DNA from: JAYEHK01 sp034659475
GTDB lineage: Bacteria > Bacillota > Syntrophomonadia > Syntrophomonadales > Syntrophomonadaceae
Reading direction: 5' to 3'
Assembly (NCBI GenBank): GCA_034659475.1
Contig: JAYEHK010000167.1
Span: 1 to 31,347 of the forward strand
DNA: 31,347 nt
Shown: positions 1 to 6,069 of the stretch, piece by piece
How positions within the stretch are numbered: position 1 is the stretch's first letter
How the letters are laid out: every line of letters starts with the position of its first letter
Position numbers and translations under genes: made by a program
The notes under the pieces: generated by a model
Database searches by the model: none
What the model was told of the DNA's origin: nothing
The model's input: the letters and a program-made list of their open reading frames with translations, nothing else

Positions 1-118
1 AATTTAGATTGCAAAATATCGTAAATTCTCTTATCATAAACCTGTTGTTGGTGATGAAATGTATATTCAATACATTTCATTAACTTAATCTTGGCGGAAT
101 TGGTCCGGCAAGGTGTGT

Positions 119-167
119 GAAAGAGAAGGAGTGTTTACGGGTGAGGTAAATGGACTCTTTCTCTTTT
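119..167 (+). terminator. Probable intrinsic terminator
   Basis: The arms 119-132 and 154-167 form a 14-bp stem with two G-U pairs around a 21-nt loop. The right arm runs into a T-rich stretch (CTCTTTTCATTTTC). The T-run lies on the plus strand, so it would end a plus-strand transcript entering from outside the window. The loop is long for a terminator, which lowers confidence. Confidence 0.4.
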
Positions 168-518
168 CATTTTCTGACCTTGTCTACTATATGTAATTAT
201 AGTCATTATTGCAATACACTTACGGAAAAATAAAGTGCCGTATTCAACGACACATTCTTTTAGGTGCAAGCCTGGGTTATGGAATTTTAATTTGATGTGT
301 TTTTGTTATTACTGGTAATCTGAAATTGTCGCCTTACACTTAAGAATTGCCAAAGAATCCTTAAATGCAGCCTGCAGCAGTAGCCTGGATAAGGGGTAGC
401 AGTTAGAAATCCATGGTTGTTCCATGATTCATGGACCGCAGGATCAAATGAGAGAAATGGCTCGTACAATGGGTACCCACGCGCTGTCAAATACGAGTTC
501 AATAACGAATTATAATGT

Positions 519-547
519 TTGTATTATATAAATTGGACGAGTATTAT
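519..547 (+). promoter_or_regulatory. Candidate sigma-A promoter for the 623-1258 gene
   Basis: TTGTAT at 519-524 and TATTAT at 542-547 are separated by exactly 17 nt, and the start codon lies 75 nt downstream. The region is very AT-rich, so such a match could occur by chance. Confidence 0.35.
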
Positions 548-622
548 AGATAATAAGGTAAATATTTCATAATATCTAACTAATCGACAAATCTACAATA
601 TTATATTGGGGGGGAGAATTCT

Positions 623-1258
623 ATGGCAGAATCCGCGCAACAAGCCCTGGGAATCCTAAGAGATACGTCTTACTTTCAGTGGTATATAATCCCTTTATTA
701 ATGACAGTAATATATGTAGTCTCCGTTGAAATTGAAAGAGAAAACTGGAATGTATTGTTGGGAGGACTTGCATTTTGGGGTATGGATTGGTTTAATGAAA
801 TCTGGAACTCACTTGTTTTTCACTTCACACAGTATGCCCCGGTTTGGGGAGCGCCGTCAGGCCATACAGCCTATTTAATACTAATTGGACTTAATATTGA
901 AATAACCTTTATGTTCTTAATCGCAGGCATTGCATGTGCTAAAATGCTGCCCAAGGACAAACATATGAAAATACTGGGGATACCTAATAGATGGTTCTTA
1001 GGGACTATAAATTGCATCCTATTTGTTATAGTAGAAATCATTCTAAATAGCATAGGCGTTCTTACCTGGGAATACTCATGGTGGCAGGCAGGTTTCCCCT
1101 TTGTATTATTCATCATAGGTTATGCCCCATTTTTAGCTGCATGCTACTGGGTACATGATATGGATAATGTAAAGAAACAGCTTACTTCAGTCGCAATAAT
1201 ATTTGGAGTCAATATTTCCGCTCTGATTGTATTTGGTGCAATACTAAACTGGATATAG
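623..1258 (+). CDS. Multi-pass membrane protein of unknown function
   Basis: A 211-residue very hydrophobic protein with about six likely membrane segments (roughly residues 19-37, 44-60, 84-106, 124-150, 155-176 and 188-211). It is rich in Trp and aromatic residues, including a WGMDWFNEIWN stretch near residues 52-62 and a W..PSGHTAY motif near residues 75-83. I do not recognise a named family. The start is well supported: a G-rich Shine-Dalgarno (609-616, GGGGGGGA) lies 6 nt before ATG. It is a single-gene unit, convergent with the YdcZ-like gene and separated from it by a 27-nt perfect palindrome. No catalytic or transport motif is visible and the substrate is unknown. The gene itself is secure; the function is not. 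Confidence 0.8.
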   Translation: MAESAQQALGILRDTSYFQWYIIPLLMTVIYVVSVEIERENWNVLLGGLAFWGMDWFNEIWNSLVFHFTQYAPVWGAPSGHTAYLILIGLNIEITFMFLIAGIACAKMLPKDKHMKILGIPNRWFLGTINCILFVIVEIILNSIGVLTWEYSWWQAGFPFVLFIIGYAPFLAACYWVHDMDNVKKQLTSVAIIFGVNISALIVFGAILNWI

Positions 1259-1275
1259 ATGGCTAAAGAGAGAAT

Positions 1276-1302
1276 ACATATTGGGGTCAGACCCCAATAT
1301 GT
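1276..1302. terminator. Perfect 27-nt palindrome between convergent genes (REP-like)
   Basis: Two perfect 13-nt arms (1276-1288 and 1290-1302) surround one central base. The core is TTGGGGTCAGACCCCAA. It sits 17 nt after the stop of the plus-strand membrane gene and 21 nt before the stop of the minus-strand YdcZ-like gene, where a bidirectional terminator is expected. However, there is no T-run on either side. The same core recurs at 9075-9091, which suggests a dispersed palindrome rather than a plain terminator. Confidence 0.5.
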
Positions 1303-1323
1303 AACACTAATTATATCCCCAGT

Positions 1324-1767
1324 TCAATCCATCAACAGAATCCGTGCTCCTGCTGCCAGAAGGGCAATGCCTAAAAGATCAATATATTGAAACTCATATT
1401 TTTTCATCCCGAATGCGCCGACAGAATCAATAAAAACCGCCGTTAATACCTGCGCTGCCACAATCGCAGTGGTCGCATTGCTCACCCCAATGGCAGGCAT
1501 CGCTCGCACTACTGCGTAAATGATCACCACATTCAAAACCCCGCCAAGAAAAACATACCAGGGTACCTGTGGCAGTTTACTAAAGTTGCCCATACCAATC
1601 CCTGCAACCAGAATGATCAGAATCACAGTAACCGTCCCAATCAAATGAACAATCAAGGTTGATTCCCAAACCCCCACGATTTTCCCCAGAGCTGAATTCA
1701 ATGTACCCTGCAGCGCCATTGCAGCCCCTGATAGCGCCGCTATCGCCAGGTAAAATAAGTTCGGCAT
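1324..1767 (-). CDS. DMT-superfamily transporter, YdcZ/DUF606 type
   Basis: A 147-residue, five-segment hydrophobic protein that matches the small YdcZ (DUF606) branch of the drug/metabolite transporter superfamily in length and pattern. It has an N-terminal ALSGAAMALQGTLNSALGK stretch and a later YAVVRAMPAIGVSNATTAIV segment. Proteins of this branch are half-size DMT units that probably dimerise; substrates are mostly unknown. The frame extends upstream to a TTG at 1776. I chose ATG at 1767 because AAAGGAGA lies nine bases before it, while it would almost touch the TTG. The gene lies 66 nt downstream of the ZIP gene start-to-stop series on the same strand, so co-transcription with it is possible. 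Confidence 0.85.
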   Translation of the reverse strand: MPNLFYLAIAALSGAAMALQGTLNSALGKIVGVWESTLIVHLIGTVTVILIILVAGIGMGNFSKLPQVPWYVFLGGVLNVVIIYAVVRAMPAIGVSNATTAIVAAQVLTAVFIDSVGAFGMKKYEFQYIDLLGIALLAAGARILLMD

Positions 1768-1833
1768 GCTCCGCAATCTCCTTTGAACAATTTTTCTTTA
1801 TTGTCCATCTGATTGTTAGGTTTTATTCAATAT

Positions 1834-2544
1834 CTAGATATAAGTAGCTGTCAAAATAATCAGCATGCCGAGCCAGAAGCCCCCCCAGCGAACGCTTTTG
1901 TCTCTAGCTTTTGCCTGGGGAAGCAGCTGAAACAAAACCAGATAGATCATAATTCCTGAAGCCAACCCCAGCATGGCAGGCAGTAATCCCGGCAGAAGAT
2001 GAACCATCCCGTCCCCCAGTATCGTACCCAGGGGAGTGATAAGCCCCACCAGAAGGATTTGCAAAAGAACCTTCTGTTTTTTAACGCCGCCCATTAAAAG
2101 CGGTGCAGCAATCGCCATACCCTCTGGAATGTTATGAATACCAATCCCTAGTGCAATGACCATCCCGGTGCGGGCCTTCATCTCGCTGCCAAACGCAATC
2201 GCCATTCCCTCCGGCAGATCATGCACGGCAATCCCAAGCATCACCAGATAGCCCAAACCAACTAAACTTTTCTCTGCATTACGGGGTCCCATGATTTTTT
2301 TATCTGCTGCCATCAGCAGCACCATTCCGCACACAAACCCCACAACCGCTTTACTGAACCCCGAATATACGAAAGCAGATGGAAGCATATCAAAAACGAC
2401 AACCGCAACCATCACCCCAGCGGCAAGTCCCAGAAAAAATGACAGACTTCTGTTTCCCCAACTCCGTCTGAAAAAAAGCAAAAATGCTCCTAAAGCCGTA
2501 CACGCCCCTGCAACAAGACTCCAATAAAAAGCACTGGTCATCAT
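1834..2544 (-). CDS. ZIP-family divalent metal transporter
   Basis: A 236-residue integral membrane protein of the ZIP (ZupT/GufA-like) family, which moves Zn, Fe or Mn into the cytosol. The two metal-binding helices are plain: HDLPEGMA (from residue 108) and HNIPEGMA (from residue 137), each with the His and Glu that line the transport path. About seven to eight membrane segments are predicted, and the Lys-rich inter-helix loop is short (around residues 82-92). The start ATG at 2544 is followed at once by a second ATG; the ribosome site is a weak GGGGATGG. Despite their closeness the YdcZ-like gene follows it on the same strand and may be co-transcribed. Metal choice cannot be told from the sequence. 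Confidence 0.9.
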   Translation of the reverse strand: MMTSAFYWSLVAGACTALGAFLLFFRRSWGNRSLSFFLGLAAGVMVAVVVFDMLPSAFVYSGFSKAVVGFVCGMVLLMAADKKIMGPRNAEKSLVGLGYLVMLGIAVHDLPEGMAIAFGSEMKARTGMVIALGIGIHNIPEGMAIAAPLLMGGVKKQKVLLQILLVGLITPLGTILGDGMVHLLPGLLPAMLGLASGIMIYLVLFQLLPQAKARDKSVRWGGFWLGMLIILTATYI

Positions 2545-2579
2545 ACCATCCCCACATCCCCACCATCATTTGTTTTTTT

Positions 2580-2648
2580 CTCAACTTTCCCAGTTGACAG
2601 CTGAATTGGAGAGACTTGATTTAAGTGGGAAAGTTGAGTTTTTATATT
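2580..2648 (+). terminator. Perfect 13-bp inverted repeat, terminator-like on the plus strand
   Basis: Arms 2580-2592 and 2636-2648 are exact reverse complements (CTCAACTTTCCCA / TGGGAAAGTTGAG) around a 43-nt loop. T-runs lie before it (2572-2579) and after it (2649-2653) on the plus strand. Both neighbouring genes run on the minus strand, where the hairpin is followed by A, not T. It may block antisense transcription into the ABC operon or be a small palindromic repeat. Confidence 0.4.
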
Positions 2649-2678
2649 ATTATGACTGTGGAGAAGGATTTAGGAGAC

Positions 2679-3434
2679 TTATTCTGGTTTATTCAGTACA
2701 CGAGAGGCTGCCGCCGCCATGATCAACGCAGTCAGTAGCAGAATCACCAAATCAAGTTTTACAGAACCGCCCGTTGGCATCAAGCCCTGTCTTATAAAAT
2801 CAACCCCATAGCTCATGGGATTTATACGAGATAACCAGATCATCCAGAGCGGCACTATGTCCAAAGAAAACATAGCCCCGGATAAAAAGAACATAGGCAT
2901 AATGATAAAATTACTGATTAATGGATAACTGTGAAATGAGCCCACGCGACATCCAATAAAAATCCCTATTGTTGATAATGATAAAGCCACAACAAACATT
3001 TTTAAAACCGTTAGTAACCCGATGACGGGAGACAGACTAATCCCAATAATGGGGGCAAAACATAAAACCACGATCCCCTGCACCATAGCGATTGAGCTTC
3101 CTGCCAGCATTTTCCCAACGATGATTGCACCTCGCCTTACAGGGCTGACCAGTATTTCCCGCATAAAACCAAATTCTTTGTCCCAGACAATAGATATCCC
3201 AGAATTCATCGCGCTAAATAAGAGCGTCATGGAGATAATGCCAGGGAAAATAAATTGCAGATAGCTCTGCTCCGAATTCACAGTATTTATTGAACTCCCA
3301 ATCCCAACCCCCATAATGAAAAGCCATAGTATGGGTTGGAAAACCGATGTTATCACCCGCGGTTTTTCACGCCAATATCGCTTAATTTCCCGTAACCATA
3401 TTACATAGATTGCATTCCAATCACTTGCAGTCAT
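2679..3434 (-). CDS. ABC-2 type exporter permease
   Basis: A 251-residue permease with six likely membrane segments and a cytosolic N-terminus (WLREIKRYWREKPRVI), typical of the ABC-2/DrrB family. The central SAMNSGISIVWDKEFGFMRE segment and following PVRRGAI loop are the usual family hallmarks, and SRINPMSYGVDFIRQ near the C-terminus is also typical. These permeases pair with an ATPase to export drugs, lipids or polysaccharide. The partner ATPase gene lies upstream on the same strand but is separated by 300 bp that hold a foldback element. The frame extends to a TTG at 3440; I chose ATG at 3434 because AAGGAG lies 7 nt before it. Substrate unknown. Confidence 0.9.
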   Translation of the reverse strand: MTASDWNAIYVIWLREIKRYWREKPRVITSVFQPILWLFIMGVGIGSSINTVNSEQSYLQFIFPGIISMTLLFSAMNSGISIVWDKEFGFMREILVSPVRRGAIIVGKMLAGSSIAMVQGIVVLCFAPIIGISLSPVIGLLTVLKMFVVALSLSTIGIFIGCRVGSFHSYPLISNFIIMPMFFLSGAMFSLDIVPLWMIWLSRINPMSYGVDFIRQGLMPTGGSVKLDLVILLLTALIMAAAASRVLNKPE

Positions 3435-3488
3435 GTTCAAACTCCTTATTATCTATTGGTTCCACTGCAAAAACCCTAAAATTATCCT

Positions 3489-3698
3489 GTTTGAATGTAT
3501 AAATATTCTGGAAGCATTGGCGGAGCATGAGAGTAACACTCTGCGAAGACGAACGGAAAAAGGGGGCGAGCCCCATGGACGGGGCGAGAGGGCAGTTGAA
3601 CATGGACGTGAATGTGCCCTGTACCCCTTTTTCCGTTCGTCGAGCAGTTAGTGTTACCTCATGCGGAGGCTGCTGTAAGAATATTTATACATTCAAAC
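3489..3698. repeat. 210-bp foldback (MITE-like) element inside the ABC operon
   Basis: The ends are 21-bp perfect inverted repeats (3489-3509 and 3678-3698, starting GTTTGAATGTAT). Further matching blocks continue inward: 3525-3531 with 3658-3664, 3533-3540 with 3650-3657, and 17 bp at 3549-3565 with 3624-3640. Together the arms are about 80 nt each with local mismatches. The centre (3566-3623) folds again (GCCCC..GGGGC and AGGGCA..TGCCCT). Short open frames crossing it are by-products of the palindrome. Transcribed with the operon it would form a very large hairpin between ATPase and permease. No target duplication is evident and no transposase is encoded. A MITE-like origin is inference. 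Confidence 0.75.
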
Positions 3699-3733
3699 TC
3701 ACTAATATGACTTTCAGCAATGGAGTCTCTATT

Positions 3734-4711
3734 CTATTTTGACCGACGGTGCATGCTCACTCTTTCCTTCCAGAAGTCCTGACTGCTTCCTTCTTCTTCA
3801 CGAATGGCTTTGCCCGTAAATTTAATAAAAACATCATCAAGCGTCGGTTTTTCGAAACTGATCTGCTTTACACTGGATAAATCCACAAAATTCACAATAC
3901 GTGGCAGCATTGCCTCTGCGTTTTCTACCTCCAGGACAATTCCCTCTGCCATAATCTGTGGATTCAATCCTAATTTATCTTCCAAAAGACGTCCCAGATT
4001 CATTTTATCAGATGTATGAATCTTAATCAGTTCCCCTTTGAGACTACGCTTCAGATTGAAGGGCGAATCGCAGGCAATAATATCGCCCTGATCAATGATA
4101 GAGATCCGGTCACAGTGCTCCGCTTCATCCATGTAATGGGTAGTCATAAAGACACTAACCCCTAACTCTTCCCGCATTTGTTTGATGTACTCCCAGACAT
4201 GCATTCTGGTTTGCGGATCTAGACCCACCGTGGGTTCATCTAAGAATAAGAGCACTGGAAAATGGATAAGCCCTCGTGAGATTTCCAACCTTCGTTTCAT
4301 GCCGCCCGAGAAGGTTTTGACCAGATCATCCCTGCGGTTCCATAGCGAGGATAATGCCATGACTTCCTCAATACGATGGCGTAATTTCTTGCCCGTTAAG
4401 CCATATATCATGCCATGAAAATACAGATTTTCATAAGCGGTAAGGTTTTCATCAAGCGTCGGTTCCTGAAATACCAGGCCAATGTTTTTTCTTACTAAAA
4501 AAGGATTCTTACTGATATCATATCCCGCCACCTCGGCTCGTCCCTCACTGGGGCGCATAAGGGTACAGAGCATTTTTATCGTCGTAGTCTTTCCTGCCCC
4601 ATTGGGACCAAGGAATCCAAATATTTCACGTTCAGCCACCTCAATATTGATTCCATTGACCGCTGCAAAGTCGTTAAAATACTTACTCAAATCCTCTGTG
4701 ACAATGACCAT
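3734..4711 (-). CDS. ABC transporter ATP-binding protein (DrrA-like)
   Basis: A 325-residue ATPase with all ABC motifs: Walker A GPNGAGKT (residues 35-42), Q-loop FQEP (81-84), signature FSGGM (134-138), Walker B LFLDEP (155-160) and the H-loop TTHYMDEAEHCD. The C-terminal extension after about residue 220 (KPTLDDVFIKFTG) is characteristic of the DrrA/CcmA-type subfamily that powers ABC-2 exporters. It should supply energy to the permease encoded downstream at 2679-3434. ATG at 4711 has GAGGTG eight bases upstream. It is divergent from the TIGR04086-type gene; a TATAAT-like sequence for the minus strand lies at 4743-4748, without a clear -35 box. Substrate unknown; antibiotic or lipid export is typical of relatives. 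Confidence 0.93.
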   Translation of the reverse strand: MVIVTEDLSKYFNDFAAVNGINIEVAEREIFGFLGPNGAGKTTTIKMLCTLMRPSEGRAEVAGYDISKNPFLVRKNIGLVFQEPTLDENLTAYENLYFHGMIYGLTGKKLRHRIEEVMALSSLWNRRDDLVKTFSGGMKRRLEISRGLIHFPVLLFLDEPTVGLDPQTRMHVWEYIKQMREELGVSVFMTTHYMDEAEHCDRISIIDQGDIIACDSPFNLKRSLKGELIKIHTSDKMNLGRLLEDKLGLNPQIMAEGIVLEVENAEAMLPRIVNFVDLSSVKQISFEKPTLDDVFIKFTGKAIREEEGSSQDFWKERVSMHRRSK

Positions 4712-4815
4712 ACTTTCACCTCATTATTCTTACACTGCTTATATTATAATGATTTTTTCCTGTCATAATTAACTTTTTGCTTACATATTTTTCAATTAGA
4801 GGAGGTGTATTTATT

Positions 4816-5184
4816 ATGGGAAAGCTCCCTTTTGAAATTCAAGCTGGTCTTCGCTCCATAATTATTGCAGCGATGTTATCCATCCTATACGCAATAACGG
4901 TGTATTTTACTGGCCTGAAAGAAACAACGTTCACAAGTGCCGGAACAATCATTTTAATCATCAGCATCTTCAGCGGTGGATATTTTGTCAGCAAGTCCTA
5001 TCAAAGTAAAGGGCTGGTGCGGGGGATAAGTCTGGGTATTGTCTTTTTTACCCTTTTGTTAGTGTTGACACTTATCTTCAGTGCATCCCCCCTAAACATG
5101 AAAGGCTTTTTCTATACTCTGGCACTCTGTATCACCGCCGGAGGTGTTGGAGGTATATTGGGAATCAGTCTAAGCGGGAATTAA
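4816..5184 (+). CDS. Small four-helix membrane protein, TIGR04086 type
   Basis: A 122-residue protein with four strongly hydrophobic segments and little else. The pattern of a first helix ending ITVYFTG, a GGYFVSK turn and a final glycine-rich helix (TAGGVGGILGISL) fits the TIGR04086 family, often seen in spore-forming Firmicutes and of unknown function. The open frame begins at 4777, but AGAGGAGGTG at 4797-4806 points clearly to ATG at 4816. It is a single-gene unit divergent from the ABC operon. Its TAA stop (5182-5184) is directly overlapped by the end motif of an intergenic repeat element, so the repeat begins exactly at the gene end. Confidence 0.8.
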   Translation: MGKLPFEIQAGLRSIIIAAMLSILYAITVYFTGLKETTFTSAGTIILIISIFSGGYFVSKSYQSKGLVRGISLGIVFFTLLLVLTLIFSASPLNMKGFFYTLALCITAGGVGGILGISLSGN

Positions 5185-5320
5185 CCACCGACGAAAATTG
5201 TATGCAACTGTGAAAAAACAATTATAACGCTGATTCACGCTGATTACCGCAGATGAACGCTGTTTTATTATTACAAAAAATGAACAGTGTTAATCTTCGT
5301 TTTCACTTCCTATTTTCTTA
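5183..5320 (+). repeat. Mosaic intergenic element, copy 1
   Basis: It starts with AACCACCGACGAAAAT (5183-5198) and ends with CTATTTTCTTA (5310-5320), degenerate forms of the end motifs of this family. The interior holds ACGCTGATTCACGCTGATT and related CGCTGAT/CGCAGAT words (5227-5262), a module also seen alone at about 19074-19114. It overlaps the stop codon of the preceding gene. Confidence 0.55.
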
Positions 5321-5328
5321 CTACCCCC

Positions 5329-5522
5329 CATGGCTACAGCCCACAACCACCAATGAAAATAAGTGAGGGGTGAGGGGTGAGGGGTGAGGCGTTAGGAGTC
5401 AGGCGCTGTGCGCCAGGCATTGCCCTTACTCCTCACCCCTTACCCCTTACAAAAAAGGTCTGCGTATGTCCAGAAAGTCCGCGTTAGTCCGCGTCTATTC
5501 AACATCTCTATTTTCTAATTAA
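5329..5522 (+). repeat. Mosaic intergenic element, copy 2
   Basis: Order of parts: CAT plus a small hairpin GGCTACAGCC (5332-5341), then AACCACCAATGAAAAT (5345-5360), a GTGAGGGGTGAGG tandem (5363-5389), a GGCGCTGTGCGCC palindrome followed by AGGCATTGCCC, a C-rich block complementary to the G-rich one, CGCGTTAGTCCGCG-type words, and CTATTTTCTAATTAA (5508-5522). The G-rich and C-rich blocks can pair, so the whole unit can fold back. It shares long interior segments with copy 5 in opposite orientation. Confidence 0.7.
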
Positions 5523-5644
5523 CGACAAAAAAGGAGCATCAGAAGACCGGTTATAATAAAAATCCCTGCAAACACCAGACGAATGCCAGTCACCTTTTCC
5601 GCCCCCCAATAAAACCGGTTTGTTCCGAGCCATCTAATTAGCAT
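5519..5644 (-). CDS. Possible 41-residue single-helix membrane peptide
   Basis: The frame from ATG (5644) to TAA (5519) encodes a short basic N-terminus (MLIRWLGTNRFYWG), then one hydrophobic helix of about 20 residues ending LLMLLFCR. The composition looks protein-like. Against it: there is no Shine-Dalgarno, since the upstream sequence is the arm of a terminator-like hairpin, and the stop codon lies within the end motif of a repeat. It could be the tail of a larger lost gene. Confidence 0.25.
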   Translation of the reverse strand: MLIRWLGTNRFYWGAEKVTGIRLVFAGIFIITGLLMLLFCR

Positions 5645-5656
5645 TGAGTAAAAAAG

Positions 5657-5682
5657 AAGGAGTAGTCATCCTACTCCTTTTT
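5657..5682. terminator. Bidirectional intrinsic terminator hairpin
   Basis: A perfect 9-bp stem (AAGGAGTAG at 5657-5665 with CTACTCCTT at 5671-5679) has a 5-nt loop. It is followed by TTTTT on the plus strand and preceded by AAAAAAG, which gives a T-run on the minus strand as well. It lies 470 nt after the nearest plus-strand gene, so which transcript it ends is unclear. Confidence 0.65.
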
Positions 5683-5864
5683 AGCCCCATATTTTCAGTA
5701 ACAGGTTTCTCATAAAAATAGGAATTCGAATATAATATACGCGCACGGTTTCACCCCTTTGTCAAAGTTGATCTCAATCTAATGTATAGTATGTATTGAC
5801 TCACAAAAAGGTTCTCCATCCTGTTAACAATTCCAAAAAACATCTACACTTTATTGACACTTGG

Positions 5865-6050
5865 TTAATTAGGAAATTGGTTGAATAGACGCGGACTACG
5901 CAGACCTTTAAGGACCTCCGCGGACTTTTTTTGTAAGGGGTTAGGGGTCGGTTTTCTGTGTTTCTTCTATCCTTTTACTCCTGACTCCTCACTCCTCACC
6001 ATTTTCATCGGTGGTTACGTATGTCCTTTGGGTATGCCTTACGGTCATGG
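5865..6050 (-). repeat. Mosaic intergenic element, copy 3
   Basis: In reverse orientation: TTAATTAGGAAATTG (5865-5879), then GAATAGACGCGGACTACGCA and CCGCGGAC words, TTTTTTTGTAAGGGGTTAGG, an ACTCCTGACTCCTCACTCC tract, and ATTTTCATCGGTGGTT (6001-6016). It is followed by the degenerate CCTTACGGTCATGGCGG tail that abuts the 3' end of the helicase gene. Confidence 0.65.
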
Positions 6051-6069
6051 CGGTTTAACTTCGACTTTA

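Larger units (their letters stand above)
1..622. other. Leader region without a recognised gene
   Basis: No complete gene is recognisable before the first membrane-protein gene. Both strands are open at the very left edge: plus-strand frame 3-83 ends in TAA, and a minus-strand frame starts at an ATG at 80 and runs off the window. Neither has enough length or a good ribosome site to be called. An 11-bp perfect hairpin lies at 54-80 (loop 65-69) with no T-run after it. A longer terminator-like hairpin is at 119-167. Between 400 and 531 the plus strand has a short open stretch with no ribosome site that may be a gene remnant. The rest is AT-rich with no visible function. Confidence 0.5.
5185..6069. 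other. 885-bp gene-poor block made mostly of repeats
   Basis: Three mosaic repeat elements (5183-5320, 5329-5522 and 5865-6050), one hairpin (5657-5682) and a possible 41-codon frame fill most of this gap. The stretch 5690-5864 is AT-rich and holds nothing I can name. There is no convincing full gene in either strand; the open frame at 5881-6075 is made of repeat sequence. Confidence 0.7.

Noticed and set aside
1..83. Partial genes at the left edge on both strands
   Set aside because: Both frames are open, but each has under 28 codons and no clear start or family; they cannot both be real and neither can be supported.
287..502. 71-codon minus-strand open frame
   Set aside because: No ribosome site, low-complexity tail and no family features; the opposite strand holds a more protein-like stretch.
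3433..3742. Plus-strand open frames across the foldback element
   Set aside because: They arise from the inverted repeat, lie antisense between two operon genes and have no ribosome sites.
5331..5522. CRISPR array
   Set aside because: The repeats are short, adjacent and partly complementary, without regular spacers, and no cas genes are present.
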